Source: Clostridiales bacterium
Lineage (GTDB): Bacteria; Bacillota; Clostridia; Christensenellales; Aristaeellaceae
Direction: 5' to 3'
Assembly: GCA_015056255.1 (NCBI GenBank)
Contig: SVGP01000001.1
Location: forward strand, 186,001 to 250,000
Length of the DNA: 64,000 bases
A model generated the notes under the pieces. It saw only the letters and a program-made list of their open reading frames with translations. It did not search any database and was not told the DNA's origin. Position numbers and translations under genes: made by a program. This document shows, one piece after another, positions 43,578 to 52,735 of this stretch. Position 1 is the stretch's first letter. The number at the start of each line of letters is the position of its first letter.

Positions 43578-43719
43578 CCATCTGTAATAGACGCCGAGAT
43601 TCTTAGCCATAAGCCGTCTGCCGTGTACGTTTTCCATGAAACGAATCCTTCTATTCTGCATTCAGTATTCAATGAACAGCATAATTGAACCTATAAAAAT
43701 GAAATGACAGGAAAGTAAT

Positions 43720-45438
43720 ATGCAAAGATTTATCCACCTTCTTTATGTGCCCACCATGAGCTGCAATATGGCGTGCCGTTACTGTTATCTGGGTGAAAAC
43801 ACCGTGGACAGCAATGCGGGACACAGTGTGGACACATTGTCCTACGCGGTAGAAAAATTCCGGGCGGATCATGTGATTCCTTTCAATATCTCTCTTCATG
43901 GCGGCGAGGTAACCACCCTTGAGAAGGATGATTTCCGGCAGGTGGTGGATTATATTGCCAGATACTATGACGAAAACGCCGCTGTTCTTCGGGAAAATGG
44001 CTTTAAAGTCGGCAGGCCTCATATAAAAACAAACCTTTTCGGTCTGGATCGGCACATTGACACGATACGGGATTATCAAGTCAGCGTAAGCGGCAGTCTG
44101 GATTTGCCGCTGTCGCTGCACCGGAAATATCGCGTGACCAAGGGCGGCGCGGATACGCTGGATAAGATTCTTGCCAATGTGGATCTGCTTAAGCAGATTC
44201 CCAACCGGAAAAAGGTTTCCGCAACTCTGTTTCGTGAGCACTTGGAAAGGCTGGACGAAATCATCGAAGACATCTGGTTTCTGCACCGAAACACCTGCCT
44301 TGATATGAACGATTTCAATTTCATGATCGGATTCGGCGACGGCGTCATGACGCCCCTGTCTCATGAGGAGCAGACATTGCTCTTTGACCGCATGCAAAAG
44401 GCCTTTTCCGGAACAGAGCTTCAGAAAGGGCTGGACGAGGCCTGGTTTGCGGAATTTACTCAGGGCTACTGCACAAACTGCGACATCTGCGGCGAAAAAT
44501 TCTTTCTGCTTGAACGAAACGGCGATATTTATTCCTGCGTCCGGGGTCAGCATCATCAGGATTTTTACTACGGAAACATTTATACGGATTCAGTCAGTGA
44601 AATTCTGGAAACCGCCCGCGTAAAGATTGCCCGCGTTCATCGCTCGCTGGGCTTTAGCGATGAATGCGCCCGGTGCGGCTATCTTCACCTGTGCAAGACC
44701 GGATGTCCGTTTGTCAAGCAGGCCAATCAGGATTCGATGTCCTATACCTGCGAGCTCCAGAAGAGGATCTACGAAAAGAATCTGGAGCAGCCAGTTTCGG
44801 ACTATGCTTCAGCCTATGTGGAAGCCATGCACCCGGAGCTCGTTTTCAAATATTACCGGGAAAAGGACGATAACGGCTTTCCTACATTGCCGTTTCTGAT
44901 TGCAAAGGACGCAAAGCTTCAAATGGTTTATGACCCGGAGGCGTTCATTCTGGAGGCGGATGGAATAGAATATCCGCTGACTTCCCAGTTGCTGAAGCCT
45001 GTCCGAAAATTCCTCTTTCTGACCAAATATACGCCTCTTAAGATATACGTCCGAAAGAATATCATGGAAGCCCTGGCGGATTACCCGGTGAACAATGCGC
45101 TGATGATTCAGCTGCTCAGCGGAGACACGGTGGTTTACGGGGACGAGCAGCGGGAAAAACAGGCGCATGTTATGACCCATCACATTTATCTGCCCACGCT
45201 GGCTCGGGGAAAATCGGAGAAGGAGGGCTACTACTGTGCAGACATCGGTCCGCTTATTGGGCTGTATCTGGAGGACCTTGCGCAGGATCAGCCCAACAAT
45301 CTGTTTTTCACAACGACAGCCCTGCGGGAATACCATTATGCCAAGCACAAAAACAACGGCTACTACCATATTCAGGCTCTGAATCTTCCGTTTCAGAATA
45401 TAGAGTTTTATTACGTCAACTGCGACAGCTTGCTGTAA
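43720..45438 (+). CDS. radical SAM/SPASM peptide-modifying enzyme candidate
   Basis: 572 residues. The radical SAM iron-sulfur motif is C15-x3-C19-x2-C22 (CNMACRYC), and the SAM-binding GGE is at 61-63. A SPASM-type cysteine cluster follows: C252, C255, C258, C274, C317, C320, C326, C330, C345, enough for auxiliary [4Fe-4S] clusters. A further 220-residue C-terminal region (350-572) is not recognised. SPASM enzymes modify peptides or activate sulfatases; no sulfatase is near, but a small protein with an Asn tail starts 24 bases downstream. Codon choice (more CGG, CCG) looks unlike neighbours, hinting at transfer. Confidence 0.85.
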   Translation: MQRFIHLLYVPTMSCNMACRYCYLGENTVDSNAGHSVDTLSYAVEKFRADHVIPFNISLHGGEVTTLEKDDFRQVVDYIARYYDENAAVLRENGFKVGRPHIKTNLFGLDRHIDTIRDYQVSVSGSLDLPLSLHRKYRVTKGGADTLDKILANVDLLKQIPNRKKVSATLFREHLERLDEIIEDIWFLHRNTCLDMNDFNFMIGFGDGVMTPLSHEEQTLLFDRMQKAFSGTELQKGLDEAWFAEFTQGYCTNCDICGEKFFLLERNGDIYSCVRGQHHQDFYYGNIYTDSVSEILETARVKIARVHRSLGFSDECARCGYLHLCKTGCPFVKQANQDSMSYTCELQKRIYEKNLEQPVSDYASAYVEAMHPELVFKYYREKDDNGFPTLPFLIAKDAKLQMVYDPEAFILEADGIEYPLTSQLLKPVRKFLFLTKYTPLKIYVRKNIMEALADYPVNNALMIQLLSGDTVVYGDEQREKQAHVMTHHIYLPTLARGKSEKEGYYCADIGPLIGLYLEDLAQDQPNNLFFTTTALREYHYAKHKNNGYYHIQALNLPFQNIEFYYVNCDSLL

Positions 45439-45461
45439 CAAAAAAGGGGGAGCGATTTTCA

Positions 45462-45818
45462 ATGCTGTTTGGCGAAAAACCAAAAACGTATCAGGATGTA
45501 GTTCGCATGAATATCTGCTTCAGGATTCAGGAGGCGTTCCCTGATATCAGTAAAAAATCTCTGCGTCGGATCTATGAATACATGGTTCAGCATCCTGATG
45601 AGGAGATCTCGATTTCAGGAAATAACGTTCAGCTTGGAAACGATACCAAAGCGCCCAAAATTTCCGTAGGCAGGGTCTTTGATATCGCGCGTACCATATT
45701 GATCGCTCACAACGAGATGTCTGTCCGATATGATACGCCCCGGCAAAGCCGTAATACAGGCGGCGTTTCCGGAAACAATAATAACAACAATAACAACAAT
45801 AATAATAACAACGGATAA
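45462..45818 (+). CDS. small protein with C-terminal 13-Asn tract, candidate RiPP precursor or rSAM partner
   Basis: 118 residues; AAGGGGGAG ribosome site. A structured helical part (about 10-95, SKKSLRRIYEYMVQHPDEE) is followed by a flexible tail TPRQSRNTGGVSG, thirteen Asn (45774-45812) and a final Gly before TAA. The Asn codons mix AAC and AAT irregularly, so the tract is not a pure triplet repeat. A leader-like domain plus a simple repetitive tail, just after a SPASM enzyme, is the layout of modified-peptide precursors. Alternative: an adaptor or regulator with a low-complexity tail. No Cys in the tail. Confidence 0.6.
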   Translation: MLFGEKPKTYQDVVRMNICFRIQEAFPDISKKSLRRIYEYMVQHPDEEISISGNNVQLGNDTKAPKISVGRVFDIARTILIAHNEMSVRYDTPRQSRNTGGVSGNNNNNNNNNNNNNG

Positions 45819-45850
45819 TATCAAAGGGAACAACTCCTCTGACCTGTTGA

Positions 45851-45896
45851 AAGATCGCCCGCAGCATCCTTTATATGCGATGCTGCGGGCGATCTT
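45851..45896. terminator. 18-bp perfect hairpin between convergent genes
   Basis: Arms 45851-45868 and 45879-45896, 10-nt loop. On plus a TTTCTTTTTT tract begins about seven bases after the stem; none on minus. Probably ends the radical SAM transcript. The arm contains GCGGGCGATC, shared with the BIME-like repeats, but no GTAG foot. Confidence 0.55.
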
Positions 45897-45911
45897 ATGG
45901 ATGTTTCTTTT

Positions 45912-47126
45912 TTACTTTTCAAGCCCCGTGAATGCTCCTTCCATGCCGTCTGAATACTTGATGATTTTGTTCATCACTCTTTCGTATTCGTCGCCGGTGA
46001 GAGGGGTGGGACGGAAGTCGTTTTTATCGGTTACGGAAGATACGCTGCAGGGGATTACGTTGATTTCGGCGGGCGTCAGGGTGCCGTCCTCGTTGATGGT
46101 GAAGGCCTGCTGGAAGATGAAGGTGTCCTTATCGTCCGGGTTTTTGTTTCCGCCGAAGCAGAAGTTAGCGAGGGAATAAACGATTTTCACGCCCTTATAG
46201 GTTTCGATGCCGTTGATGACATGGGGGTGGTGGCCGAGTACGAGGTCCGCGCCCGCGTCGACTGCGCCGCGGCAATATTTAATCTGATCCTTGGTGGGCT
46301 TATATTCCTTTTCTTCTCCGCCATGGATGCTGACTACGACGAGATCGCATTCCTTTTTCATCTTTTCGATGTCGTCTTCCATCTGGTCAAACTCATAATC
46401 CCAGACGGTGTAGCCCAGAAGCGCGATCTTTTTGCCCTTGGTTTCGTAAACAGCGATGGAATCGTAGCCGCAAACGGCGATATCCTCGTCCTGGCAAACC
46501 TGCTTGGTGTTTTTAAGGCCGTCGCGGTTGAAGTCCTTGGCGTGGTTGTTGGCAACGGTGACGGCTTCGATGCTGCCCTCGGTTAAAATGTGCACATAGT
46601 CCTCATAGCCGTGCATGATGTACTGGCGGCCTTCGCGGGGCGTTCCGCGGTCAACCAGCACAACCTCAAGGTTGGCGATCGTAAGATCGTCCATATTGAG
46701 GATGTCATACACGTTTTCCATGAAATAATCATAGCCGTATTCGTAGCAAAGACTTTCAAAGGTGTCGGCGGTGCTGGACTGATACACGCCGCCCAATGTG
46801 CAGTCGCCGACGGCGGAGATCAGGATGATGTCGTCGCGATTCAAAATGGACATCTTCGCCGTTTCGGAAAGCGGCGTAGGCGACGGCGTGGGCGTGGGTG
46901 TAGGCACGGGGGTGGGCGTGGGCACAGGCGTGGGCGTGGGAGAAGGCGTGGGCGTGGGCGTAATGGAGGCCAGATACTCCTCGCGACGTTCCTCGGCCGT
47001 CTCGGGCTTGGGCGCCTTTAAAAGAACGACGATCGCCAGCGCCACAATCAGGACTGCAATCAGCGAATATACGACGGCGGAAAGCCGCTTCATCATTTTT
47101 GCGCGTTTTCTGCTTTTCTTGGACAT
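45912..47126 (-). CDS. CapA-family metallophosphatase-like protein
   Basis: 404 residues: basic cytoplasmic start, one membrane helix (about 15-36), a low-complexity Pro/Thr linker (about 55-85) that may span the wall, then a CapA/PgsA calcineurin-like domain. Metal and active-site motifs: SAVGDCTLGG, ANLEVVL, VTVANNHAKDF, VSIHGGEEKEY and GHHPHVINGIE. Homologues act in poly-gamma-glutamate synthesis or release, but no pgsB/C is nearby, so its substrate is open. Confidence 0.88.
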   Translation of the reverse strand: MSKKSRKRAKMMKRLSAVVYSLIAVLIVALAIVVLLKAPKPETAEERREEYLASITPTPTPSPTPTPVPTPTPVPTPTPTPSPTPLSETAKMSILNRDDIILISAVGDCTLGGVYQSSTADTFESLCYEYGYDYFMENVYDILNMDDLTIANLEVVLVDRGTPREGRQYIMHGYEDYVHILTEGSIEAVTVANNHAKDFNRDGLKNTKQVCQDEDIAVCGYDSIAVYETKGKKIALLGYTVWDYEFDQMEDDIEKMKKECDLVVVSIHGGEEKEYKPTKDQIKYCRGAVDAGADLVLGHHPHVINGIETYKGVKIVYSLANFCFGGNKNPDDKDTFIFQQAFTINEDGTLTPAEINVIPCSVSSVTDKNDFRPTPLTGDEYERVMNKIIKYSDGMEGAFTGLEK

Positions 47127-47243
47127 GCTTTATACCTCAAATATCATAATCGATTTCAATCCTATTATAACGGATATGCGCACAAAAGGGAATTCGCTTT
47201 ACATGAATTTATCAGCCAAACGGGCGGCAAAATACGCTTTTTC

Positions 47244-47272
47244 TTGCGCAATGGGTTCATTTTTGCTATAAT
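47244..47272 (+). promoter_or_regulatory. promoter of the ABC-F gene
   Basis: TTGCGC (47244-47249), 17-bp spacer, TATAAT (47267-47272), 42 bases before the start codon. Confidence 0.65.
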
Positions 47273-47314
47273 AGTATTGTGGTTTAATATGCATTTGAAA
47301 GGAATCCTTGCGGG

Positions 47315-49234
47315 ATGATACTTTTAACGCTGAGTCATATATACAAATCCTTCGTCATGAACCGGGTGCTTACGGATATCAATTTAACCCTTGCGGAAGG
47401 CAGCCGCATGGGTCTTGTGGGCGTGAACGGAAGCGGAAAGAGCACGCTTTTTCAGATCATCGCGGGCGTTTTGAAGCCCGACGAGGGCACGATCTCCATG
47501 ATGAAGGGAAAAACCATCGGATATCTGACGCAGCATGCCGATATCGACAGCTCGCTGACGGTGACCGAGGAGCTTTCGCGCGTGTTTGACGATGTAAAGC
47601 GCATGGAGGCGCGCCTTCGCGAGATGGAACAGGAGATGGCTGAATGTCATGAGGACGCCGAAAAAATGAGCGTTCTTACCAATTCCTACGACCGTTTGAT
47701 GGCAAGATATGAGGACGCGGGCGGCTACGAATGGCCCAGCCGCGTGCAGGGCGTATTGGCCGGCCTTGGTTTTTCCGAGGAGAGGCGCAATCAGCCGGCG
47801 CATCTTTTGTCAGGCGGCGAAAAAACGCGTCTTACGCTCGCAAGACTGCTTTTAAGGGAGCCGGATCTTTTGCTTTTGGACGAGCCGACCAACCATCTGG
47901 ATCTGGAAAGCACCCAGTGGCTGGAGGAAACCTTGAAAAAATACAAGGGCACCGTTCTTGTCATCTCCCATGACCGCTATTTCTTAAACGCGGTGTGCGA
48001 TCACATGGCGGAGCTTCGCCAGACGCGCATCACCCAGTATACCGGCAACTACGACCAGTTTGCCGTGAAGCGCGAGGCGGATCTGGAGCGCCAGATCAAG
48101 GAATACAACCTCCAGCAGGCGGAAATCGAGCGGCAGGAGGCCATTATCCGAAGATACCGCATGTTCAACCGCGAGAAATCCATAAAGGCCGCAGAAAGTC
48201 GCGAGAAGCGCCTCGAAAAAATCGAGCGTCTCGAAAAACCCGTGGACGATCAGAAGGTGCGCTTCCGCTTTGAAGCCAGAAGGCAGACCGGCGATGATGT
48301 TCTGATCGTTAAAGACCTTCAGAAATCCTTTGGCGACAGAACCCTTTTCACCAATTTCCGGCTGCACCTTCGCGCGGGCGACCGCGTGGCCTTAATCGGC
48401 CCGAATGGCGTTGGAAAAACAACGCTTTTAAACATCCTCACCCGTTCCCTCCTCCCCGACACCGGCGCTGTTTTATACGGCGCAAACGTGGACGTGGGTT
48501 ATTACGATCAGCAGCAGGCCGATCTGCACCCCGAAAAGGAGATCATGAACGAGGTGTGGGACGATTTCCCGCAGATGGATCCCGGAAGAGTCAGAAACAC
48601 TTTGGCTCTCTTCCTGATCACCGGCGAAGACGTGTTCAGACCCATCAAAACCCTGTCCGGCGGCGAGCGCGGACGCGTTGCGCTCGCAAAGCTCATGCTC
48701 AAAAAGGATAATTTCCTGATTCTGGACGAACCGACCAACCACCTGGACATGGACAGCAGAGAAGTCCTCGAAGGCGCGCTGGACGGGTTTGAAGGAACGA
48801 TTTTAACCGTTTCCCACGACCGTTATTTCATCAACCGCGTGGCCACGCGCGTGATTGAAATGACCCGTGACGGCGTAACCGAATACGTGGGCAATTACGA
48901 CGATTATCTTGAGAAAAAGCGTCAGATGGCGCTCCATCTCACCGAAGAAGATACCTTGGGTAAAACAAAGACCCAGATTGACAAGGAAAAGAAAAAAGAG
49001 CGCGCAAAGACCGAAAACATCCGCGCGCAGAAGGTTCAGTTCAAGCAATTGGAAAAGGACATTTCTTTAAAGGAAGCGAAGCTGACCGAAATCGAAGAGA
49101 TTCTGGGTCAAAGCGAAACCTGGCAGAACATTGAAGAAGCCATGCGCATTGAAAACGAGCGCAAGGCGATCAAGGAAGAGCTCGATGGGATGTATGAAAA
49201 GTGGGAAGAGCTCGCTTTACTCATGGAGGAATAA
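47315..49234 (+). CDS. ABC-F family ATPase (ribosome-associated type)
   Basis: 639 residues with two ATPase domains and no membrane part. First: [29 protein letters not shown]. Second: [29 protein letters not shown]. The charged linker between them (about 240-320) and a C-terminal coiled coil (about 550-639) match the Uup/YfmR-like translation factors that act at the ribosomal E site. Not clearly an antibiotic-resistance type. Stop overlaps the next start (TAATG). Confidence 0.9.
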   Translation: MILLTLSHIYKSFVMNRVLTDINLTLAEGSRMGLVGVNGSGKSTLFQIIAGVLKPDEGTISMMKGKTIGYLTQHADIDSSLTVTEELSRVFDDVKRMEARLREMEQEMAECHEDAEKMSVLTNSYDRLMARYEDAGGYEWPSRVQGVLAGLGFSEERRNQPAHLLSGGEKTRLTLARLLLREPDLLLLDEPTNHLDLESTQWLEETLKKYKGTVLVISHDRYFLNAVCDHMAELRQTRITQYTGNYDQFAVKREADLERQIKEYNLQQAEIERQEAIIRRYRMFNREKSIKAAESREKRLEKIERLEKPVDDQKVRFRFEARRQTGDDVLIVKDLQKSFGDRTLFTNFRLHLRAGDRVALIGPNGVGKTTLLNILTRSLLPDTGAVLYGANVDVGYYDQQQADLHPEKEIMNEVWDDFPQMDPGRVRNTLALFLITGEDVFRPIKTLSGGERGRVALAKLMLKKDNFLILDEPTNHLDMDSREVLEGALDGFEGTILTVSHDRYFINRVATRVIEMTRDGVTEYVGNYDDYLEKKRQMALHLTEEDTLGKTKTQIDKEKKKERAKTENIRAQKVQFKQLEKDISLKEAKLTEIEEILGQSETWQNIEEAMRIENERKAIKEELDGMYEKWEELALLMEE

Positions 49235-50892
49235 TGGAACCGTCCGTAAACGATCAGATAGAAGCGAAAATAAAACGACCTTTCATATGGAAAAGTGAAA
49301 ATCTTATGCCTGTTATGGGCGCGGCGTTTGCGTTTTTCGTGATGCTTCTGCACCCGTTGCTGTTCGACGATCTGTTTTTCAACATCAACCGCTTCAAGCA
49401 CGCGGTATACTGCTACTCGGCCTACCTTGGTCTGGTCGCGTACATGCTTTTGGGCTATATGAAGCGAAAAAACATGACCGGCAGGATCTACGAGCCGTTT
49501 GCCTTCTCCCTTGCAGACTGGGGCATGCTGGCCTTTTCCGTCGTCTGCGCCATTTCCTGCGCGCTCTCCCACGACCCTCAGTCCGCATTCACGGGCGACG
49601 AGGGCCGAAAAAGCGGGCTTTTATTTATTCTCGCCATGAGCGCCATGCATATCATCGTTTCCCGCTCGCCAAGCGCAGGGAAACGAGCAGTTGAAGGTCT
49701 GCTCATCTCAGGCGCGCTGGTTGCGCTGCTTGGAGTGCTGAATTTCTTCTACATCGATCCTTTCGGCTTTTACGGGCCGAGGCTTAGCGAAAACAGCGTT
49801 CCAAGGTTTATTTCCACCATTGGCAACATCGACTTTTTCGCCGCGTTTTTATGCTTGTATCTCCCCTGCGTCATGGTTTTCTGCGTAAAGGCGCAGGGAA
49901 TCAAAAGCTTTCTGTGTTTTCCGGCAATTGCCATCGGAGCCTGCGCGATTGTCGCTGCACGCGCCGACGGCGCGATGGTCGCCTTGGCGTTTTCGTTTTT
50001 TTCGTGCCTGCTTTTTGGCGTTCAGTCGCGAAAGACCCTCGCCCGCGCGTTTTTCGCCATGGCCGCAGCGCTTTTCGGCTTTGCTGGGATGGCAGTAATC
50101 ATCGAGGCGCACCCTGACGGCTATATGACGCTTGAAAAAAGCCTGCAGGAATATCTGGTGAAATACCCTTCCCTCATGAGCGTATGCGCGGTTTTGCTTC
50201 TGGGCGCATCCTATGCCCTTCACAAGAGCAAAAAACTCTTGATCAGCAAAAAAACCGCCCGGTTTTTAAGGCGGCTCATCTGGTTTTTATTTATCTGCGC
50301 TGTGTTTGCGCTTGTTTGTCTGTTTATCTATTATACCTTCATCAATACTGAGGCCGAGCTTTCGGGTTCTATGAAACTTTTCCGTTTCACCGACAAATGG
50401 GGCACGCACAGGGGCGGCGTTTGGGTCAGGTGCTTAAAGCTCTACGCCCAGTCTCCGCTTCGCGTAAAGCTGGTGGGCCTTGGCCCCGATCTTTTGAAAA
50501 AGCCCCTTGCTGACGCCTACGGCAAGGAGATCATCGCCTATTGCAATCTCTCCTTCGATAACGCCCACAACGAAATCATTCAGTATCTTTTAACCTTTGG
50601 CGCGTTGGGTCTGACCGCCTATCTTCTGTTTGTTGCTGGCGGCATGCATACCATTTACCTTCGCATGAAACAATGTCCATATGCGGCAGCGGCTTTCGCG
50701 GCGGCGGCGACCTATCTCGTTCACGCCCTCGTTACGGTGAATCAGCCGATCACTACGCCTCTTCTGTTCCTTCTTTTATCCGCAGGCGCATCCTGCGGAA
50801 AAGAAGCAGACAAACCGGCAGCCGCACAAAGAAAGGAGACAGCATGCGAAACCTCAACCCCGCCCGAAGAAAACGGCTCCTGCGCGCTTTGA
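49234..50892 (+). CDS. O-antigen ligase/polymerase-like membrane protein
   Basis: 552 residues from the ATG at 49234, which overlaps the ABC-F stop with GGAGG just upstream. Ten to twelve membrane helices with a large outer loop (about 365-435) containing the Wzy/WaaL-type motif around LVGLGPDLLKKPLADAYG and FDNAHNEIIQYLLTFGALGL, whose NAHNE resembles the conserved His region of ligases. In Gram-positives such proteins polymerise or ligate surface glycans. The ABC-F coupling appears incidental. Confidence 0.82.
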   Translation: MEPSVNDQIEAKIKRPFIWKSENLMPVMGAAFAFFVMLLHPLLFDDLFFNINRFKHAVYCYSAYLGLVAYMLLGYMKRKNMTGRIYEPFAFSLADWGMLAFSVVCAISCALSHDPQSAFTGDEGRKSGLLFILAMSAMHIIVSRSPSAGKRAVEGLLISGALVALLGVLNFFYIDPFGFYGPRLSENSVPRFISTIGNIDFFAAFLCLYLPCVMVFCVKAQGIKSFLCFPAIAIGACAIVAARADGAMVALAFSFFSCLLFGVQSRKTLARAFFAMAAALFGFAGMAVIIEAHPDGYMTLEKSLQEYLVKYPSLMSVCAVLLLGASYALHKSKKLLISKKTARFLRRLIWFLFICAVFALVCLFIYYTFINTEAELSGSMKLFRFTDKWGTHRGGVWVRCLKLYAQSPLRVKLVGLGPDLLKKPLADAYGKEIIAYCNLSFDNAHNEIIQYLLTFGALGLTAYLLFVAGGMHTIYLRMKQCPYAAAAFAAAATYLVHALVTVNQPITTPLLFLLLSAGASCGKEADKPAAAQRKETACETSTPPEENGSCAL

Positions 50893-51014
50893 AGCCGGAA
50901 AGCGCCATTTCCTCCACCGACATGACCGGGCTTATGCCCTTCCTGCCCGAAACGGAGGACGAAGAAACCGCCTACCTGCAAATGTACCCAACGCACAAAA
51001 CCCACAGGGATTGA
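50844..51014 (+). CDS. small overlapping hypothetical protein
   Basis: 56 residues, starting inside the last 49 bases of the polymerase gene in another frame, with AAAGGAGAC before the ATG. Basic N-terminus (NPARRKRLLRALKPES) then acidic C-terminus (LPETEDEETAYLQMY). Its stop overlaps the UPF0489 frame by 4 bases. The fitting ribosome site and coupling support translation. No family recognised. Confidence 0.5.
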   Translation: MRNLNPARRKRLLRALKPESAISSTDMTGLMPFLPETEDEETAYLQMYPTHKTHRD

Positions 51015-51745
51015 AGGGAAATGTACAAATGATGCGCGTTTTGGATATCGATCTTGATTTTTTCCTTGCGGACACCTGTCCATTTGCCGACGTTGGCCAA
51101 AGGCCCGACGTCAGGGGACGCGAGCCGTGGAAAAAAGAGGACGTGGAATCGTTTCTTGAAACGCGGCTGCTTTTAAACAAAACGCGCCCCATACCCGGGC
51201 GCGTTTTTGAAACGCATGATCTTGCGCTGGATTTCTGGATGGATTTAATGGATAAAAGCCTTCTGACCGCGCCTTTTTCCGTCACTCACGTGGACGCGCA
51301 CACGGATCTGGGCATTGTTCAAAAGGGCTATCCATTCGTCCGCCACAACGTTCTCTCCCGTCCCGTGGAAAAAAGGCCGCAGCTTACAGAATACCGCGAA
51401 AAGGTTCAGCTGAACGAAGCCAATTACCTCGCGTTTGCGCTCGGCTTTCGCTGGATTTCACGCCTTGAAAACATCCGAAACCCCAAATCCAAGCCTGATT
51501 TCCCAAAGGAAATGCTGGCGGATACGGAAGAATCCGCGATTCAGTTAAGATCCGCTTTCCCCCAACTTTTCGAAGCCAGATTCGGACATGAGCCCCTCGT
51601 TCCCTACCGGGAATTCCCTTCCGGCGAAACTTACCGGGCTGAAGCGCCTTTCGATTGCGTATCTTTGGCCATTTCACCAAGATATGCGCCGAAGGAGGCC
51701 GATGCATTGATTCCGGTATTTGAATCCTACATGATCAAAATGTAG
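51011..51745 (+). CDS. UPF0489-family protein
   Basis: Up to 244 residues; the true start may be the Met at 51029 or 51032, better spaced from AAGGG. Arginase/deacetylase-like fold with DIDLDFF near the start and HVDAHTDLG near 95, which could form a metal site. The family has no firm function. Third in a coupled set with the polymerase and the small protein. Confidence 0.82.
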   Translation: MKGNVQMMRVLDIDLDFFLADTCPFADVGQRPDVRGREPWKKEDVESFLETRLLLNKTRPIPGRVFETHDLALDFWMDLMDKSLLTAPFSVTHVDAHTDLGIVQKGYPFVRHNVLSRPVEKRPQLTEYREKVQLNEANYLAFALGFRWISRLENIRNPKSKPDFPKEMLADTEESAIQLRSAFPQLFEARFGHEPLVPYREFPSGETYRAEAPFDCVSLAISPRYAPKEADALIPVFESYMIKM

Positions 51746-51787
51746 ACGCGCGGCGCGTCATTGGTTTAAAAAGCATTCGTATTTTAA

Positions 51788-51831
51788 AAGCAAGCCCTCC
51801 CTGCCGTACGCCCGGCAAGGAGGGCTTGCTT
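51788..51831. terminator. bidirectional terminator
   Basis: Perfect 13-bp outer stem (51788-51800 / 51819-51831) with an inner TGCCG/CGGCA hairpin between convergent genes. Confidence 0.85.
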
Positions 51832-51855
51832 ATTGATAAATGGCATATACAGGCA

Positions 51856-52644
51856 TTATCCAAGATACGCAAAAAAATTCCGGATGCTCAGAAGAATAAT
51901 CACAAGCATTGCGGCAAGGAAAATAATTCTCACATGGCCTCCCGAAAGCTTTTTGTTGAAAATACGCCCGACCACGCCGCCGAAAATGCCCGACAATGCC
52001 ATCAGAATCAGCATAAGAATGTTGAAATCGGGAACCGAGCGGGTAACAAGGGTCGAAATGAGGCTTGCGGACTGAGACAGAAAGATGACCATCAGGGAAT
52101 TCTGCGCGGCCTCCTTCATGCTCATTGAATACAGAACCGACAGCGCCATCAGATTGATCGGGCCGCCGCCGATTCCGAGAAACGCCGAAACAACGCCCAG
52201 CGCAAGACCGTTTAATACACTCAGGACAGGGCTTTTCACGCGCAAGGAGGGAAGCACAGACGGCTTCAGGGTGTAAATAAAGGTCAGCACCGTGATGATC
52301 GTAAGACACGCGGACTGCACCGCGCCCACGCGGGATGCGTTTTCAAAAAGAGACGATATATAGGAAAACAGGTTTTTTCCAAGCACGCCGCCCACTGCCG
52401 CGCCAAGTCCCAAGGGAAGCGCAATTTCTTTTTTCAGGTTTCTGTCGCCCGACAAAAGGCTTCCTGCTGCATTATAGGCGGACATTGAAAGTACCGTGCA
52501 GCCGGACAGAAACGATATGGCTGCAACGTCCATCACACCAAATGCATCCAACACAGGCTTGATGATCACGCCGCCGCCAATTCCGGCGATCGCGCCGACG
52601 ACGGACGCAAGAAAGCTTACAAGAACGATCAAAACAAGCTGCAT
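51856..52644 (-). CDS. TauE/SafE family anion exporter
   Basis: 262 residues, eight predicted membrane helices in two repeats; GAIAGIGGGVIIKPVLDAFG in the first and LGIGGGPINLMALS in the second are the family signatures. Homologues export sulfite, sulfoacetate or related anions. No sulfonate genes are adjacent, so the substrate is unknown. Confidence 0.9.
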   Translation of the reverse strand: MQLVLIVLVSFLASVVGAIAGIGGGVIIKPVLDAFGVMDVAAISFLSGCTVLSMSAYNAAGSLLSGDRNLKKEIALPLGLGAAVGGVLGKNLFSYISSLFENASRVGAVQSACLTIITVLTFIYTLKPSVLPSLRVKSPVLSVLNGLALGVVSAFLGIGGGPINLMALSVLYSMSMKEAAQNSLMVIFLSQSASLISTLVTRSVPDFNILMLILMALSGIFGGVVGRIFNKKLSGGHVRIIFLAAMLVIILLSIRNFFAYLG

Positions 52645-52680
52645 AGACTGTCTCCTTGCTGGCTTAAGTCAGAAAACAGG

Positions 52681-52709
52681 CGGCTGCCGGATATAAAACC
52701 CGGCAGCCG
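52681..52709 (-). terminator. terminator of the large secreted protein gene
   Basis: Perfect 10-bp GC stem (52681-52690 / 52700-52709), 9-base loop, then CCTGTTTTCTG on the minus strand. Confidence 0.75.
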
Positions 52710-52735
52710 ATCATCTGCGTTTTACGCGTATGGGA

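Noticed and set aside
46860-46970. G-rich tandem hexamers as a possible VNTR or array
   Set aside because: They encode the Pro/Thr linker of the CapA-like protein, in frame and without interruption.
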